A stretch of 64,000 nt of DNA from Microbacterium fluvii (GTDB lineage: Bacteria; Actinomycetota; Actinomycetes; Actinomycetales; Microbacteriaceae): contig NZ_JAOPFX010000003.1 of assembly GCF_025515205.1 (NCBI RefSeq), forward strand, positions 186,001-250,000. Reading direction: 5' to 3'. The notes below the pieces were generated by a model, which ran no database searches, was not told the origin of the DNA, and saw only the letters and a list, made by a program, of their open reading frames with translations. Position numbers and translations under genes: made by a program. Below, piece by piece: positions 1 to 9,084 of this stretch; position 1 is the first letter of the stretch, and every line of letters begins with the position of its first letter.

Positions 1-843
1 CGCGCCCTTGCGCGAGACCCACACCTCCTTTCCGAAGTGCTTCTCGCGCTCGGTGAAGTTGTGGTGGCAGTTGATGCGCTCGAGCTCTTCGACCTCGGCG
101 CCCATCGCCTCCGACAGCTGTCGGGACACGCGGTCCATCATCTCCTCGCGGTTGAGCAGGGCGAAGTGCTGCGCCCACCGCAGTTCGGCGATGTACCGAT
201 CGAACTCCTCGGTGCCCTCCACGAGGTAGGCGAGGTCGCGGTCGGGCAGATCGATCCACCACTGCGTCGCCGCGCGCTGCGCGACGCCGATGTGGTGCGT
301 GGCGATCTTGTTGCCGACCCCTCGCGAGCCCGAGTGCAGGAACATCCACACCGCGTCGTTCTCGTCGGCCGAGATCTCGATGAAGTGGTTGCCAGAGCCG
401 AGCGAGCCCACCTGCAGCCGCCAGTGCGGGGCGTACCGGCCGGGATCGAACCCTGCCTCACGGGCGAGCTCCTCCAGCTCGGCCACGCGCGGCTCGGCGG
501 TGGCGACGACCTTGCGGTTGTCGCGCCCCGCCGACAGCGGCACGGCGCGCTCGATCTGCTCGCGCAGAGCCGTGAGGTCGCGCGCGAGCAGCTGGTCGCG
601 GGTGAACGGGGTGCGCACGGCGATCATGCCGCAGCCGATGTCGACACCGACGGCGGCGGGGATGATGGCGCCGAGCGTCGGGATGACCGACCCGACGGTC
701 GCCCCCTTCCCGAGGTGGGCATCGGGCATGAGGGCCAGATGCGGGTAGATGAACGGCATGCGCGATGACGTGCGGGCCTGCTCGACGGTCTTCTCGTCGA
801 TGATGCTGGCCCATGACAGCAGCCGATCGGAGAGCTTCTCCAT
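1..843 (-). CDS. rtcB: RtcB-type RNA ligase (3' end beyond window)
   Basis: These 281 codons encode the N-terminal part of an RtcB RNA-splicing ligase; the C-terminal third lies beyond the left edge. The family joins RNA 2',3'-cyclic-phosphate or 3'-phosphate ends to 5'-OH ends using GTP and Mn2+, in RNA repair. Visible motifs are VGVDIGCGM (Asp68, Cys71; metal pocket), GSLGSGNHF (Asn152-His153) and HSGSRG (His170). The histidine that carries GMP in known RtcB is distal and cannot be checked. The ATG at 843 has an AAGGAAAGG ribosome binding site 5 nt upstream. No rtcA or archease gene is visible. Upstream on the same strand lie a 28-codon gene and a hairpin, so rtcB may depend on readthrough. 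Confidence 0.95.
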   Translation of the reverse strand, partial: MEKLSDRLLSWASIIDEKTVEQARTSSRMPFIYPHLALMPDAHLGKGATVGSVIPTLGAIIPAAVGVDIGCGMIAVRTPFTRDQLLARDLTALREQIERAVPLSAGRDNRKVVATAEPRVAELEELAREAGFDPGRYAPHWRLQVGSLGSGNHFIEISADENDAVWMFLHSGSRGVGNKIATHHIGVAQRAATQWWIDLPDRDLAYLVEGTEEFDRYIAELRWAQHFALLNREEMMDRVSRQLSEAMGAEVEELERINCHHNFTEREKHFGKEVWVSRKGA

Positions 844-901
844 GTTTCCTTTCCTTGCGTGGCGGCCGGGAGGCTCGCCGTGCAGGAGGGTGACACGGAA
901 A

Positions 902-930
902 ACGCCCCGGACCTTGACGGTGCGGGGCGT
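902..930 (-). terminator. Hairpin terminator between microgene and rtcB
   Basis: CGCCCCG (903-909) pairs with CGGGGCG (923-929); an inner ACC/GGT adds three pairs and A902/T930 extends the stem. Read on the minus strand, the hairpin is followed by GTTTTCC. It sits 14 nt after the stop of the 28-codon gene and about 58 nt before rtcB, so it looks like an intrinsic terminator or attenuator. Confidence 0.7.
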
Positions 931-944
931 CGACAGTGGCGGTG

Positions 945-1031
945 TCAGACGGCTCGCGCCGGAGGGTACGACTCGTAGCGGAACTGGGGCTTGCCCGATT
1001 CCGCTGGCGTCAGATTGCTCTGGTGCGCCAT
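945..1031 (-). CDS. 28-residue microprotein or leader peptide upstream of rtcB
   Basis: This short reading frame begins MAHQSNLTPAESG and ends YPPARAV. I recognise no family. It has no membrane segment and is rich in Pro, Ser, Ala and Arg. The reason to call it a gene is its context: the ATG at 1031 has a GGAGGAG ribosome binding site 7-8 nt upstream, a near-consensus promoter (TTGACG-17-TACAGT, 1078-1106) lies about 40 nt upstream of that, and a hairpin terminator follows the stop. It could be an independently expressed microprotein or a leader peptide that controls rtcB. It lacks the run of one amino acid expected of a classical amino-acid attenuator. Confidence 0.65.
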   Translation of the reverse strand: MAHQSNLTPAESGKPQFRYESYPPARAV

Positions 1032-1077
1032 CGTCGTCTCCTCCGGTGGATGCTGCATCGGTCGACGCAGCCTTGCG

Positions 1078-1106
1078 ACTGTACCGGTGGCGGGTGCGGT
1101 CGTCAA
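1078..1106 (-). promoter_or_regulatory. Near-consensus promoter for the microgene/rtcB
   Basis: On the minus strand, TTGACG (plus 1101-1106), a 17-nt spacer and TACAGT (plus 1078-1083). It is one of the best sigma-70-like matches in the window. The predicted transcript starts near 1071, about 40 nt before the microgene ATG. It is divergent from the peptidase -10 (TAGCGT, 1113-1118). Confidence 0.7.
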
Positions 1107-1124
1107 CCGGCGTAGCGTGAAGTC

Positions 1125-3215
1125 ATGCCCACGCGCTTCGACTCCCTCGACGACTACCTGGCCCTCCCTCGGATCGAAGGGCTCGCGCTCTCGCCCGACG
1201 GCACGCGGGCCGTGCTCACGATCGCGACGCTGAAGAAGGACGGCACCGGGTTCGACCGGTCGCTGTGGCAGGTGCCCGCCGACGGCGCGGAGGGTGCCGT
1301 GCGCCTCACCCGCTCCGCCAAGGGCGAATCGGCGCCCGCCTTCACGGCCGACGGTGACGTGCTGTTCGTCTCGGCCCGCCCCGACGCGGAGGCCGAAGAA
1401 TCCGACGACACCGCGGGACAGCTGTGGATGCTGCCCGCCACCGGCGGCGAGGCGCGACCGGTCACGCGGCTCGCCGGCGGCGTGGGGTCGATCGCGGCGG
1501 TCGCCACCGCATCCGCCCGGCTCGTGATCGGGGCCGACCTGCTGCCGAGCGCCGCCACGCTCGAAGACGACGCGAAGCTGCGCGCGGACCGCAAGACGCA
1601 CAAGGTCGCCGCGATCCTGCACGAGACCTACCCGGTGCGGTACTGGGACCATGACCTCGGCCCCGCCGAGCCGCACCTGCTGGGCGTCGACCTCGAAGGA
1701 CTGAGCGACACCCTCGGCGCCGTGCGCGACGAAGCGGCGACCGACGACACCGGCGACACCGCGGCCCCCACCCCCTACCCGCTTAACCTGCCGCGGCCGC
1801 GCGACCTCACGCCCGCGCCCGGACGCTCGGCCGACGCCGCGGGGGTCGCGATCACCCCCGACGGGGCGACCGTCGTCGCCGCGCTGCGGGTGCCGGTCGG
1901 CGCCGACGCGCGCTATCGACTGGTGTCGATCGACGTCGCCACCGGCGCGCACACCGTGCTCTTCGACGAGCCCGACACCGACTTCGAGGCCCCGGTCGTC
2001 AGCAGCGACGGCACCAGGGTCGCCTTCGTGCGCTCCGTCAAGCCGACTCCTGCCGGCCCGACGCAGCAGGAGCTGTGGATCGCCGCGATCGACGGGACGG
2101 ATGCCGCCCGCCTCGCCCCCGCCTGGGACCGCTGGCCGACGAGCCTCACCTTCGACTCCGACGATGCCGCGCTGATCGTCACGGCAGACCAGGACGGCCG
2201 TGGCCCGATCTTCCTGGTGCCTCTGGACGGCGGCGAGCCGGCGCAGCTCACGCATGACGACTTCGCCTACTCCGACGTGCGAGTCGATCGCACGACGGGC
2301 GACCTCGTCGCACTGCGCTCGTCGTGGATGGCCCCTGCCCACGCTGTGCGCATCGCGCGCTCGGGCGGGATCACGCCGCTCGCAGCACCCGTCGCCCTCC
2401 CCGAGGTGCCGGCGACGATGGTCGACGTCGAGGCGACGGCCCCCGACGGCGCGCGCGTGCGCGGCTGGCTCATGCTGCCCCCCGGGGCCTCGGCCGCCGC
2501 GCCGGCGCCGCTGCTGCTGTGGATCCACGGCGGACCTCTGAGCTCGTGGAACGCGTGGAGCTGGCGGTGGAACCCTCAGCTGGCGGTCGCCCGCGGCTAT
2601 GCCGTGCTGCTGCCCGATCCTGCCCTGTCGACCGGCTACGGGCTGGAGTTCATCGCCCGCGGCTGGAACGCGTGGGGAGCAGCGCCCTACACCGACCTCA
2701 TGGCGATCACCGACGCCGTCGTCGCGCGCGACGATGTCGACGAGTCCCGCACGGCGGCGATGGGCGGCTCGTTCGGAGGCTACATGGCCAACTGGATGGC
2801 CGGGCACACCGACCGGTTCGACGCGATCGTCACACACGCGAGCCTGTGGGCCCTCGACCAGTTCGCCGGCACCACCGATCTCACGAGCTACTGGACGTCG
2901 ATCTTCACGCCCGAGGCGATGGTCGAGAACTCTCCGCACCGCTTCGTCGACAGCATCCGCACCCCCATGCTCGTCGTGCACGGCGACCGCGACTACCGCG
3001 TGCCGATCGGGGAGGGGCTGCGGCTGTGGTCCGAGCTGAACACGACCTTCGCCGCCGACGACGGGTCGACGGTGCACCGCTACCTGTACTTCCCCGACGA
3101 GAACCACTGGGTGCTGAAGCCGCAGCACGCCGTCGTCTGGTACGAGACCGTGTTCGCCTTCCTCGCGCAGCACGTGCTCGGCGGGGAGTGGGTGCGCCCC
3201 GACCGCCTCGGCTGA
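1125..3215 (+). CDS. S9 family peptidase (prolyl oligopeptidase / acylaminoacyl peptidase type)
   Basis: The 696-residue protein has a WD40-like beta-propeller N-terminal half (roughly residues 10-430) and a C-terminal alpha/beta-hydrolase serine peptidase domain. The catalytic triad is visible: Ser549 in GGSFGGYM, Asp623 in HGDRDYRVP and His661 in ENHW. The family cleaves short peptides or N-acylated residues, usually in the cytoplasm; I see no signal peptide. The ATG at 1125 follows a TAGCGT -10 (1113-1118) by 6 nt, suggesting a leaderless transcript. It is divergent from the microgene/rtcB unit. Substrate specificity cannot be told from sequence. Confidence 0.93.
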   Translation: MPTRFDSLDDYLALPRIEGLALSPDGTRAVLTIATLKKDGTGFDRSLWQVPADGAEGAVRLTRSAKGESAPAFTADGDVLFVSARPDAEAEESDDTAGQLWMLPATGGEARPVTRLAGGVGSIAAVATASARLVIGADLLPSAATLEDDAKLRADRKTHKVAAILHETYPVRYWDHDLGPAEPHLLGVDLEGLSDTLGAVRDEAATDDTGDTAAPTPYPLNLPRPRDLTPAPGRSADAAGVAITPDGATVVAALRVPVGADARYRLVSIDVATGAHTVLFDEPDTDFEAPVVSSDGTRVAFVRSVKPTPAGPTQQELWIAAIDGTDAARLAPAWDRWPTSLTFDSDDAALIVTADQDGRGPIFLVPLDGGEPAQLTHDDFAYSDVRVDRTTGDLVALRSSWMAPAHAVRIARSGGITPLAAPVALPEVPATMVDVEATAPDGARVRGWLMLPPGASAAAPAPLLLWIHGGPLSSWNAWSWRWNPQLAVARGYAVLLPDPALSTGYGLEFIARGWNAWGAAPYTDLMAITDAVVARDDVDESRTAAMGGSFGGYMANWMAGHTDRFDAIVTHASLWALDQFAGTTDLTSYWTSIFTPEAMVENSPHRFVDSIRTPMLVVHGDRDYRVPIGEGLRLWSELNTTFAADDGSTVHRYLYFPDENHWVLKPQHAVVWYETVFAFLAQHVLGGEWVRPDRLG

Positions 3216-3228
3216 CCGCCGCGCGCGG

Positions 3229-3414
3229 CTAGGCGACGTGCGTGATCTCGCAGTCGCTGCCGCGCGACATCAGAGCCTGGTGGCCGTCGTCGAAGCGCAC
3301 CACGAGCAGCTGCGCCTCCGGCGTGCCGCGCACCTCGATGACCTCGCCGCTGCGGTTGCCCGCTCCGACCGTTCGTCCGTGGATCGTCACACGATCGCCG
3401 ACGCTGGCCTGCAT
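3229..3414 (-). CDS. DUF1918 domain protein
   Basis: A 61-residue protein starting MQASVGDRV with the DUF1918 pattern: an SH3-like small beta barrel with a VGDR...GEVIEVRG core and VRFDDGH near the middle. The family is actinobacterial, often multicopy, and without a demonstrated function. The ATG at 3414 has a GGGGGTG-type ribosome binding site. The stop lies 14 nt from the stop of the convergent peptidase gene. Confidence 0.85.
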   Translation of the reverse strand: MQASVGDRVTIHGRTVGAGNRSGEVIEVRGTPEAQLLVVRFDDGHQALMSRGSDCEITHVA

Positions 3415-3485
3415 GTCGATCACCCCCTCATCGCCACGATACGACGGGCGGATGCCGGTGGGTAGAGGCCGCGCGCGGGCGCGGG

Positions 3486-3716
3486 TCAGAGCTTCGCGCC
3501 GTCGTCGTAGGGGTCGTCCAGACCAGGCGTCTTGCCGCGCCACGACTCGTAGGCGATGAGCCATCCGATCGAGATCACCACGGCGATCGCGAGCCCCAGC
3601 CACACGTTCTGCAGGATGAGCCCGAGCACGACGCCGAGCACGAGCAGCACGACGGTTCCGGCCAGCCAGCCGACTCGGCCCTTGGGCCAGCCGCTGTGAG
3701 CGTCGGGGGAGGTCAT
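3486..3716 (-). CDS. Small two-helix membrane protein, unknown function
   Basis: This 76-residue protein has a short hydrophilic N-terminus (MTSPDAHSGWPKGR), two adjacent hydrophobic segments (about residues 15-36 and 38-56), then a charged tail ending in PYDDGAKL. I cannot assign a family. The ATG at 3716 is 6 nt after a TAGGCT -10 (plus 3723-3728), so it is probably leaderless. It is divergent from the Lrp-type regulator. Confidence 0.75.
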   Translation of the reverse strand: MTSPDAHSGWPKGRVGWLAGTVVLLVLGVVLGLILQNVWLGLAIAVVISIGWLIAYESWRGKTPGLDDPYDDGAKL

Positions 3717-3792
3717 GCGATCAGCCTATGCGGTGGGCGCGTCGTCGCGTCCTGGCGTGGCCGACTCGCGGATGTTGCGTATCCTCGCTGTC

Positions 3793-4224
3793 GTGGACGC
3801 CACCGACGAACTCATCCTCGATCTTCTCCGTGTCGACGGTCGCGCGTCGTATGGGCGCATCGGCGGCGAGGTCGGGCTCTCGGCATCCGCGGTGAAGCGT
3901 CGAGTCGACCGGCTCGTGGCCACCGGCGTGATCGAGTCGTTCAGCGTGCGCACCGGCGCCGCGCACCGCCCCGACCGCATCGAGGCCTACGTCGAGATCT
4001 ACTGCTCGGGCACGGTCAGCCCGCAGGTGCTGCGGGAACTGCTCGAACAGGTTCCCGAGGTGCAGAACGCCAGCACGATCAGCGGGCAGGCCGACGCCAT
4101 CGTGCACATGGTCGCCCCGACGATCGCACGGCTCGAGGCCGCGATCGAGCGCATCCGCGAAGCGCCGAACGTCGATCACACGGTGAGCGCGATCGTGCTC
4201 ACGCCCGTCCTCCGGCGGGATTGA
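3793..4224 (+). CDS. Lrp/AsnC family transcriptional regulator
   Basis: A 143-residue regulator. The N-terminal helix-turn-helix (about residues 3-50, with ILDLLRVDGRASYGRIG and LSASAVKRRVDRL) matches AsnC-type domains; the C-terminal part is an alpha/beta RAM-like domain (TISGQADAIVHM). Members bind DNA as oligomers and respond to amino acids or other small ligands. I chose GTG 3793 because a TATCCT -10 (3780-3785) lies 7 nt before it; an in-frame ATG at 3772 lies upstream of that -10. Divergent from the small membrane protein gene, which may be a target. Confidence 0.85.
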   Translation: MDATDELILDLLRVDGRASYGRIGGEVGLSASAVKRRVDRLVATGVIESFSVRTGAAHRPDRIEAYVEIYCSGTVSPQVLRELLEQVPEVQNASTISGQADAIVHMVAPTIARLEAAIERIREAPNVDHTVSAIVLTPVLRRD

Positions 4225-4485
4225 TTCGCTTCAGGGGCGCGCAGGATATCCGCGTCGATTTCCGCTCAAGCGCATAATTCTTGCGTCAGGCGTTACTTCT
4301 CGCAGCAACCGTGCGTTGAGATCCGGTAACACGGCGGAAACGTTCCGGAGATCACCCCTTCACACGCAACTCATACCATCCGATCAGCGCACACATATGT
4401 GCGTCACCGTCCCCCACGGAGTCCGACAGTTCCATCACGTGTGTCCGCGGGGCGGTTAAGCACCGCCGACGATGAATGGAGACAC

Positions 4486-7400
4486 GTGTCCACTCCACGA
4501 CACACCATCACCGCCGTAGCTACCGGTGCGGCGCTCCTCGCGGGGTTCGTCGTCGCACCACCGGCATCCGCAGCAGCGGACACCGTGAGCGCGGCCTCAC
4601 TGGGGATCGAGTTCCCCGACAGCTATCCCGTGCAGCCCGAACTGCGCGAGTGGCCAGACAACCCCGCTGACGCGTCGATCGCCCGAGGTGCGATCCCCTA
4701 CGACGAGATCGCGCCCAAGCTCAACGACTGGATGGACGAGACCGACATCCTCTCCACGCAGGTCGTGGGGCAGTCGGCGAACGGCTACGACATCTACCTC
4801 GTGACCGTCACCGCTCCGGAGACGGCGGCAGAGACCGCCCAGCAGGAGACGTGGCGCGACGAGGTCAAGTACAACGCCGCGGCCGCCTCGCGCGACGACG
4901 AGCTGCTGGCGGGGTACAAGGACCCGATCTGGTTCAACGGCAACATCCACGGCAACGAGTGGGAGGGCACCGACGCGTCACTGGACTACATCGAGTACCT
5001 GATCGAGAACGAGAACACCTCGTCGGTCAAGGCGATGCTCGACCAGTACCGCATGTACTTCACGGTGACCAACAACCCCGACGGCCGCATCCTCGGTCAG
5101 CGCCCGAACGGGATGAACCTCGACCTCAACCGCGACTTCGTCACGAACGTCACGCCCGAGACGACGCTCATCCGCGACCTGACCGCGCTCATCCAGCCCA
5201 TCTTCTTCATCGACCTGCACGGCTACACCAACGTGCTGCAGATCGAGCCCTGTGGACCGCCGCACGGTGAGAACTACGACTACGACCTGTTCATCGGCCA
5301 CGCGTACGCCGCGGCGCTGAAGATCGAGGAAGACGTCGTGGATGCTGCCATCCCCGGCAACACCTACCGCGACAAGGTGACAGGTGCCACCAGCACCACC
5401 CTCACCGACACGAGCGGCATCATCATCCCGTTCCGCGACACCCCGTCGGGATGGGACGACTGGCCCCCCGTGTTCACCGCGCAGTACGTGGCCTACCAGG
5501 GCGCGATCTCGTACACCGCGGAGCTGCCGCTCGGACGCACGAGCAACGCGACGACGAGCGCCTTCAACTCGGCGGTCGACACGAAGGTCGGCTTCCAGGT
5601 GATCGATTCGACGATGGACTACATCGTCGAGAACGATGACGAGATCCTGAAGAACCAGATCGAGATCTTCCGACGCGGCGCCGCGGGCGAGCCCCTGCGC
5701 ACGATCGACGCCGGTCTGGACGCCTCGACGATCACCGGACCCACCGAGTGGGTCGAGCTCTGGGACCAGGGCGACGCCAACGGCCACGACCAGGAGTCGG
5801 TCGCGACGTTCCCCCGCGGCTACGTCATCCCCTCGGGTGACGCGCAGCGATCGGACTCCGATGCGGCGTACCTCGTCGACTTCCTGCTCAGTCATGGTGT
5901 GCAGGTGTCGGTCGCGAAGGACGACTTCACCGCAGAGGGCGTGGACTACGAAGCGGGCAGCTACATCGTCGACATGCACCAGCCGCTGCGCGGTCTGGCC
6001 AACGCGCTGCTGGCGGCCGGCTCGGACATCTCGGCGTGGGTGCCGTCGATGTACGACATCTCCGCGTGGAGCCACGGCTACCTGTGGGGCGCGACGGTCA
6101 CGCCCATCGGCTCGACCGAAGACGCGAACCTGCCCGTGGCGACCTCGGGCGTGACGGCTGCGGCCGACACCTCGTCGCTTCCCGCGGCCGGCTCCTACCT
6201 CACCTTCGAGCTCGACGGCGTCGACGACTTCGCCGGGCTGAACGCCCTGCTGGCCGACGACGTGCCAGCGAGCATGGTGGGCACGAACACGGTTGTGATC
6301 GGCAACGACACCGCGAGCTACGAGGCGGCGGCAGAGGTCGCCGACGAGTACGGCGTCGCCTTCGAGGCGACCACCGGGCTCGAGCTGGCCGGTGACGACG
6401 TGAAGCCGCTCGACGAGCTGCAGATCGCCTACACCGGAACGCAGGACGACCTGCAGTCGCTCAAGCAGCTCGGCTTCGCCGCCGATCAGCTCACCCTCGT
6501 CACGGCAGCCACGCTGCAGTCGGGGGCGACGACCCTCGACGGTGCCGACGTGCTGTGGCTCGGATCGGCGCTGGCCCCCAGCTCGTCGTCGCAGCCGGTC
6601 GCCTACGCCCAGGTGCAGAGCTTCGTGGCCGCGGGCAAGGGCACGGTCGGCCGTGGCACGGGGGCGGCGACGTTCGCCAACACGTGGTACGACGCCAAGT
6701 CGACCACCGTCAGCGGCAACAGCTCGGGCAACGGCGTCGTGCACCTCGACACCGTCTCGGACGGCGTGCTGGGCGAGCTCGACACCGAGTACGGGTTCGT
6801 CTACCCGGCGTACTCGTTCGCACTCGACGCGACCGGTCACGGCACGGTGGAGCAGACCTACGGTGAGGGCAACCCGCTCATCTCGGGCCACTGGCGCCAG
6901 ACCACCTCGACGAACGGACCGACCGCTGCGGCCGGTCGTGCGTCGGCCTTCTCGGCGACGCTCGACTCGGGCGCCAAGGCGATGGTGTTCGGCACGTCGG
7001 TGTTCTTCCGGGCGCACCCGCGCGGGCACTTCTCCGAGGCGGCGACGGCACTCTACTGGACTGCCAAGCCTGCCACCGACGACGTGCTCACGGCACCGGT
7101 GGCCACCGAGACGACCCTCTCGCTGAGCTCCGCAGAAGCCGTCTACGGTGCTCCGGCGACGGCTACCGTCAAGGTCGCAGCCGCCGGCAACCCCAGCCGC
7201 AAGGGAACGGTGTCGATCCTCGACGGCACCGAGACCATCGCGACCGTGACGGTCAACTCCTACGGCAACGGCAAGGTCACCCTGCCGGCCGACCTCGCGG
7301 TGGGTGCGCACGCGCTCTCCGCGGTGTTCACTCCGCAGGAGGGCTCGGCACTGGCCGTGTCGACCAGCGCCGCGGTCGACTACACCGTGACGAAGGCCGC

Positions 7401-7977
7401 CTCGACGGTGTCGGTCACGACCAAGGGCGCAGCCTACGGTCGTGCCTCGACGGCCACGGCCGTCGTCACCGGTCCGGACGGAGGGGCGACCGGCAAGGTC
7501 ACCTTCACCGTCGACGGACGCTCGGCGGGTTCGGCGACCATCTCCGGAGGCACGGCGAAGGTCTCGCTCCCGGTGTCGCTGACGGTCGGCACCCACAAGG
7601 TCGTCGCGACCTACGCGGGCGACGCCGTGACCAGCGGCGCGTCGTCTTCGACGGTCTCGGTGAAGGTCACCAAGGCGTCGACGACCTCGTCGCTCAAGGT
7701 GGCCTCGACGCTCAAGCGATCGGGCGCCAAGGCGACGGTGACGGTCAAGGTGCCCGGTGCGGCGTCGTCGATCGCGCCCAGCGGCAAGATCACCGTGCGC
7801 GTGAACGGGAAGGCCGTCAAGACCTTCACCCTCAGCGCGGCCGACAAGGGCAGCAAGACGTTCACGCTGCCGAAGTTCGCGAAGACGGGCACGGCGAAGA
7901 TCACGGTCACCTACGGCGGCAGCTCGAACCTGTCGTCGTCGGTCTCCCCCACCAAGACCGTGAAGGTGCGCGGCTGA
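4486..7977 (+). CDS. Secreted M14 family zinc carboxypeptidase with C-terminal Ig-like repeats
   Basis: A 1163-residue exported protein. The N-terminus (VSTPRHTITAVATGAALLAG...APPASAAA) is a signal peptide with an Ala-X-Ala cleavage site near residue 30. The peptidase domain shows the M14 zinc ligands HGNE (His155, Glu158) and His245 in IDLHGYT, and the catalytic Glu346 in YTAELPLG. From about residue 875 to the end are three Ig-like/Big repeats of about 90 residues, rich in Val, Thr and Lys. I chose GTG 4486 (after TGGAGACAC) because it opens directly on the signal peptide; an ATG at 4399 would add an unrelated tail. A 10-bp palindrome CACATATGTG lies at 4392-4401. No cell-wall anchor is seen. 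Confidence 0.9.
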   Translation: MSTPRHTITAVATGAALLAGFVVAPPASAAADTVSAASLGIEFPDSYPVQPELREWPDNPADASIARGAIPYDEIAPKLNDWMDETDILSTQVVGQSANGYDIYLVTVTAPETAAETAQQETWRDEVKYNAAAASRDDELLAGYKDPIWFNGNIHGNEWEGTDASLDYIEYLIENENTSSVKAMLDQYRMYFTVTNNPDGRILGQRPNGMNLDLNRDFVTNVTPETTLIRDLTALIQPIFFIDLHGYTNVLQIEPCGPPHGENYDYDLFIGHAYAAALKIEEDVVDAAIPGNTYRDKVTGATSTTLTDTSGIIIPFRDTPSGWDDWPPVFTAQYVAYQGAISYTAELPLGRTSNATTSAFNSAVDTKVGFQVIDSTMDYIVENDDEILKNQIEIFRRGAAGEPLRTIDAGLDASTITGPTEWVELWDQGDANGHDQESVATFPRGYVIPSGDAQRSDSDAAYLVDFLLSHGVQVSVAKDDFTAEGVDYEAGSYIVDMHQPLRGLANALLAAGSDISAWVPSMYDISAWSHGYLWGATVTPIGSTEDANLPVATSGVTAAADTSSLPAAGSYLTFELDGVDDFAGLNALLADDVPASMVGTNTVVIGNDTASYEAAAEVADEYGVAFEATTGLELAGDDVKPLDELQIAYTGTQDDLQSLKQLGFAADQLTLVTAATLQSGATTLDGADVLWLGSALAPSSSSQPVAYAQVQSFVAAGKGTVGRGTGAATFANTWYDAKSTTVSGNSSGNGVVHLDTVSDGVLGELDTEYGFVYPAYSFALDATGHGTVEQTYGEGNPLISGHWRQTTSTNGPTAAAGRASAFSATLDSGAKAMVFGTSVFFRAHPRGHFSEAATALYWTAKPATDDVLTAPVATETTLSLSSAEAVYGAPATATVKVAAAGNPSRKGTVSILDGTETIATVTVNSYGNGKVTLPADLAVGAHALSAVFTPQEGSALAVSTSAAVDYTVTKAASTVSVTTKGAAYGRASTATAVVTGPDGGATGKVTFTVDGRSAGSATISGGTAKVSLPVSLTVGTHKVVATYAGDAVTSGASSSTVSVKVTKASTTSSLKVASTLKRSGAKATVTVKVPGAASSIAPSGKITVRVNGKAVKTFTLSAADKGSKTFTLPKFAKTGTAKITVTYGGSSNLSSSVSPTKTVKVRG

Positions 7978-7994
7978 CCCCCTGAGTCGCGCAC

Positions 7995-8037
7995 ACGGAC
8001 GACCCCGTCGGGCATCTGCTCGGCGGGGTCGTGCCGT
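7995..8037. terminator. Bidirectional-looking hairpin after the M14 peptidase
   Basis: ACGACCCCG (7999-8007) pairs with CGGGGTCGT (8024-8032); flanking CACGG/CCGTG extends the stem with a one-base bulge. It lies between the convergent M14 peptidase and glycosylase genes and could serve both. Confidence 0.75.
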
Positions 8038-8052
8038 GTCACAGCCAGGGGG

Positions 8053-9024
8053 TCAGCGGCTGCGGTGGTCTTCGGGGTGCAGTCGAGGGCCGCGGCGCGG
8101 CTCGTGCAGCCCGGCTGCGCCGATCAGCCGGATGACGCGCTGGCGGTGGCCGGCATACGGGGCGAGCAGCTCCAGCATCCCGTCGTCGTCGGTGCGCGCG
8201 CCGGCGAGGGCGTAGCCGACGTGGTGGGCGAGGTGGAAGTCGCCGACGCTGACCGCGTCGGGGTCGCCGAAGGCGCGGATGCGGGTCTCGGCCGCCGTCC
8301 ACGGGCCGATGCCGCGCAGGCTCGTGAGCAGACGGTCGGCGTCGGCGGCCGTCGCCCGCGCGATCGCCTCGCCGCGGCGGGCCGCCTCGACGACGGCGCG
8401 CGCCTGCGGCGGCTCGAGCCCCGCCCGGTGCCACGACCACGAGGGGATGCCGCGCCAGCCCTCGACCGACGGCGGCGCGAACATCGGAGTCGGGGTGGGG
8501 CCGGGGGCGCGCTCGCCGCACCACGTGACGATGCGTCGCCACGCGCCGAAGGCCTGCAGGCCGGTGACCTTCTGCTCGAAGATCGCGCTCGCCAGCGCGT
8601 CGAAGACGAGGTCGGTGCGGCCCAGGCGCAGGCCGGGGTGGCGGCGGTGCGCCTCGGCGATGAGCGGATGCGGCGGCTCGGGCATGCCGGCGGGATCGTC
8701 GTTCGCGCCGCACAGGGCCGGAACCTGGTCGAGGGCCCAGCCGGCGCCCGGCCCCCAGGTCGCCGCCCGGATGACGCCGGGGGAGACCTCGCGCAGTGCG
8801 AGGGTCGCGATGCCCTCTGGCGTGCGGCACGCGCGCCAGATCACCGCGCCGTGGCGCTGCATGGTCGGGTCGTTGCGCCCGCGCTGCTGGAAGCCCACCG
8901 TGCGGTGCAGGTCGAGTGGATGGCGAGGGCGGTACTCCGTCTCGAGCGGACGCTCGTGCGCGGGCCGCGGGTCGCGGGTCTGCGGGGCACCGCCGACGAC
9001 CGCCTCTCGCACACCCCGACTCAT
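8053..9024 (-). CDS. AlkA-like DNA-3-methyladenine glycosylase
   Basis: A 323-residue HhH-GPD superfamily base-excision enzyme, which would remove alkylated bases from DNA. The helix-hairpin-helix appears as LRGIGPWTAAETRIRAFG about 100 residues from the C-terminus, followed by SVGDFHL, whose Asp fits the catalytic position. The preceding FDALASAIFEQKVTG also matches AlkA-type glycosylases. No Fe-S cysteine cluster is seen. I chose ATG 9024 because a TACCGT -10 (plus 9031-9036) lies 6 nt upstream; an ATG at 9054 lies upstream of it. The N-terminal ~65 residues are poorly conserved in character. Confidence 0.82.
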   Translation of the reverse strand: MSRGVREAVVGGAPQTRDPRPAHERPLETEYRPRHPLDLHRTVGFQQRGRNDPTMQRHGAVIWRACRTPEGIATLALREVSPGVIRAATWGPGAGWALDQVPALCGANDDPAGMPEPPHPLIAEAHRRHPGLRLGRTDLVFDALASAIFEQKVTGLQAFGAWRRIVTWCGERAPGPTPTPMFAPPSVEGWRGIPSWSWHRAGLEPPQARAVVEAARRGEAIARATAADADRLLTSLRGIGPWTAAETRIRAFGDPDAVSVGDFHLAHHVGYALAGARTDDDGMLELLAPYAGHRQRVIRLIGAAGLHEPRRGPRLHPEDHRSR

Positions 9025-9084
9025 GCCACTACGGTACGCCGCAGCATCCGACATTCCCGGCGGCAGCGGCGCGCGGCCCGCCGC

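Noticed and set aside
945..3173. 742-codon open frame on the minus strand opposite the S9 peptidase
   Set aside because: It is the GC-rich antisense shadow of a clear peptidase gene, with a His/Arg/Val-biased composition; only its last 28 codons (945-1031) have independent signals.
4392..4401. Palindrome CACATATGTG as an operator for the M14 peptidase
   Set aside because: Only 10 bp, no promoter recognised next to it and no second copy found in the window.
4978..7596. 872-codon minus-strand frame inside the M14 peptidase gene
   Set aside because: Arg/Gly/Val-rich antisense frame with no binding site or domain; the plus strand carries catalytic residues.
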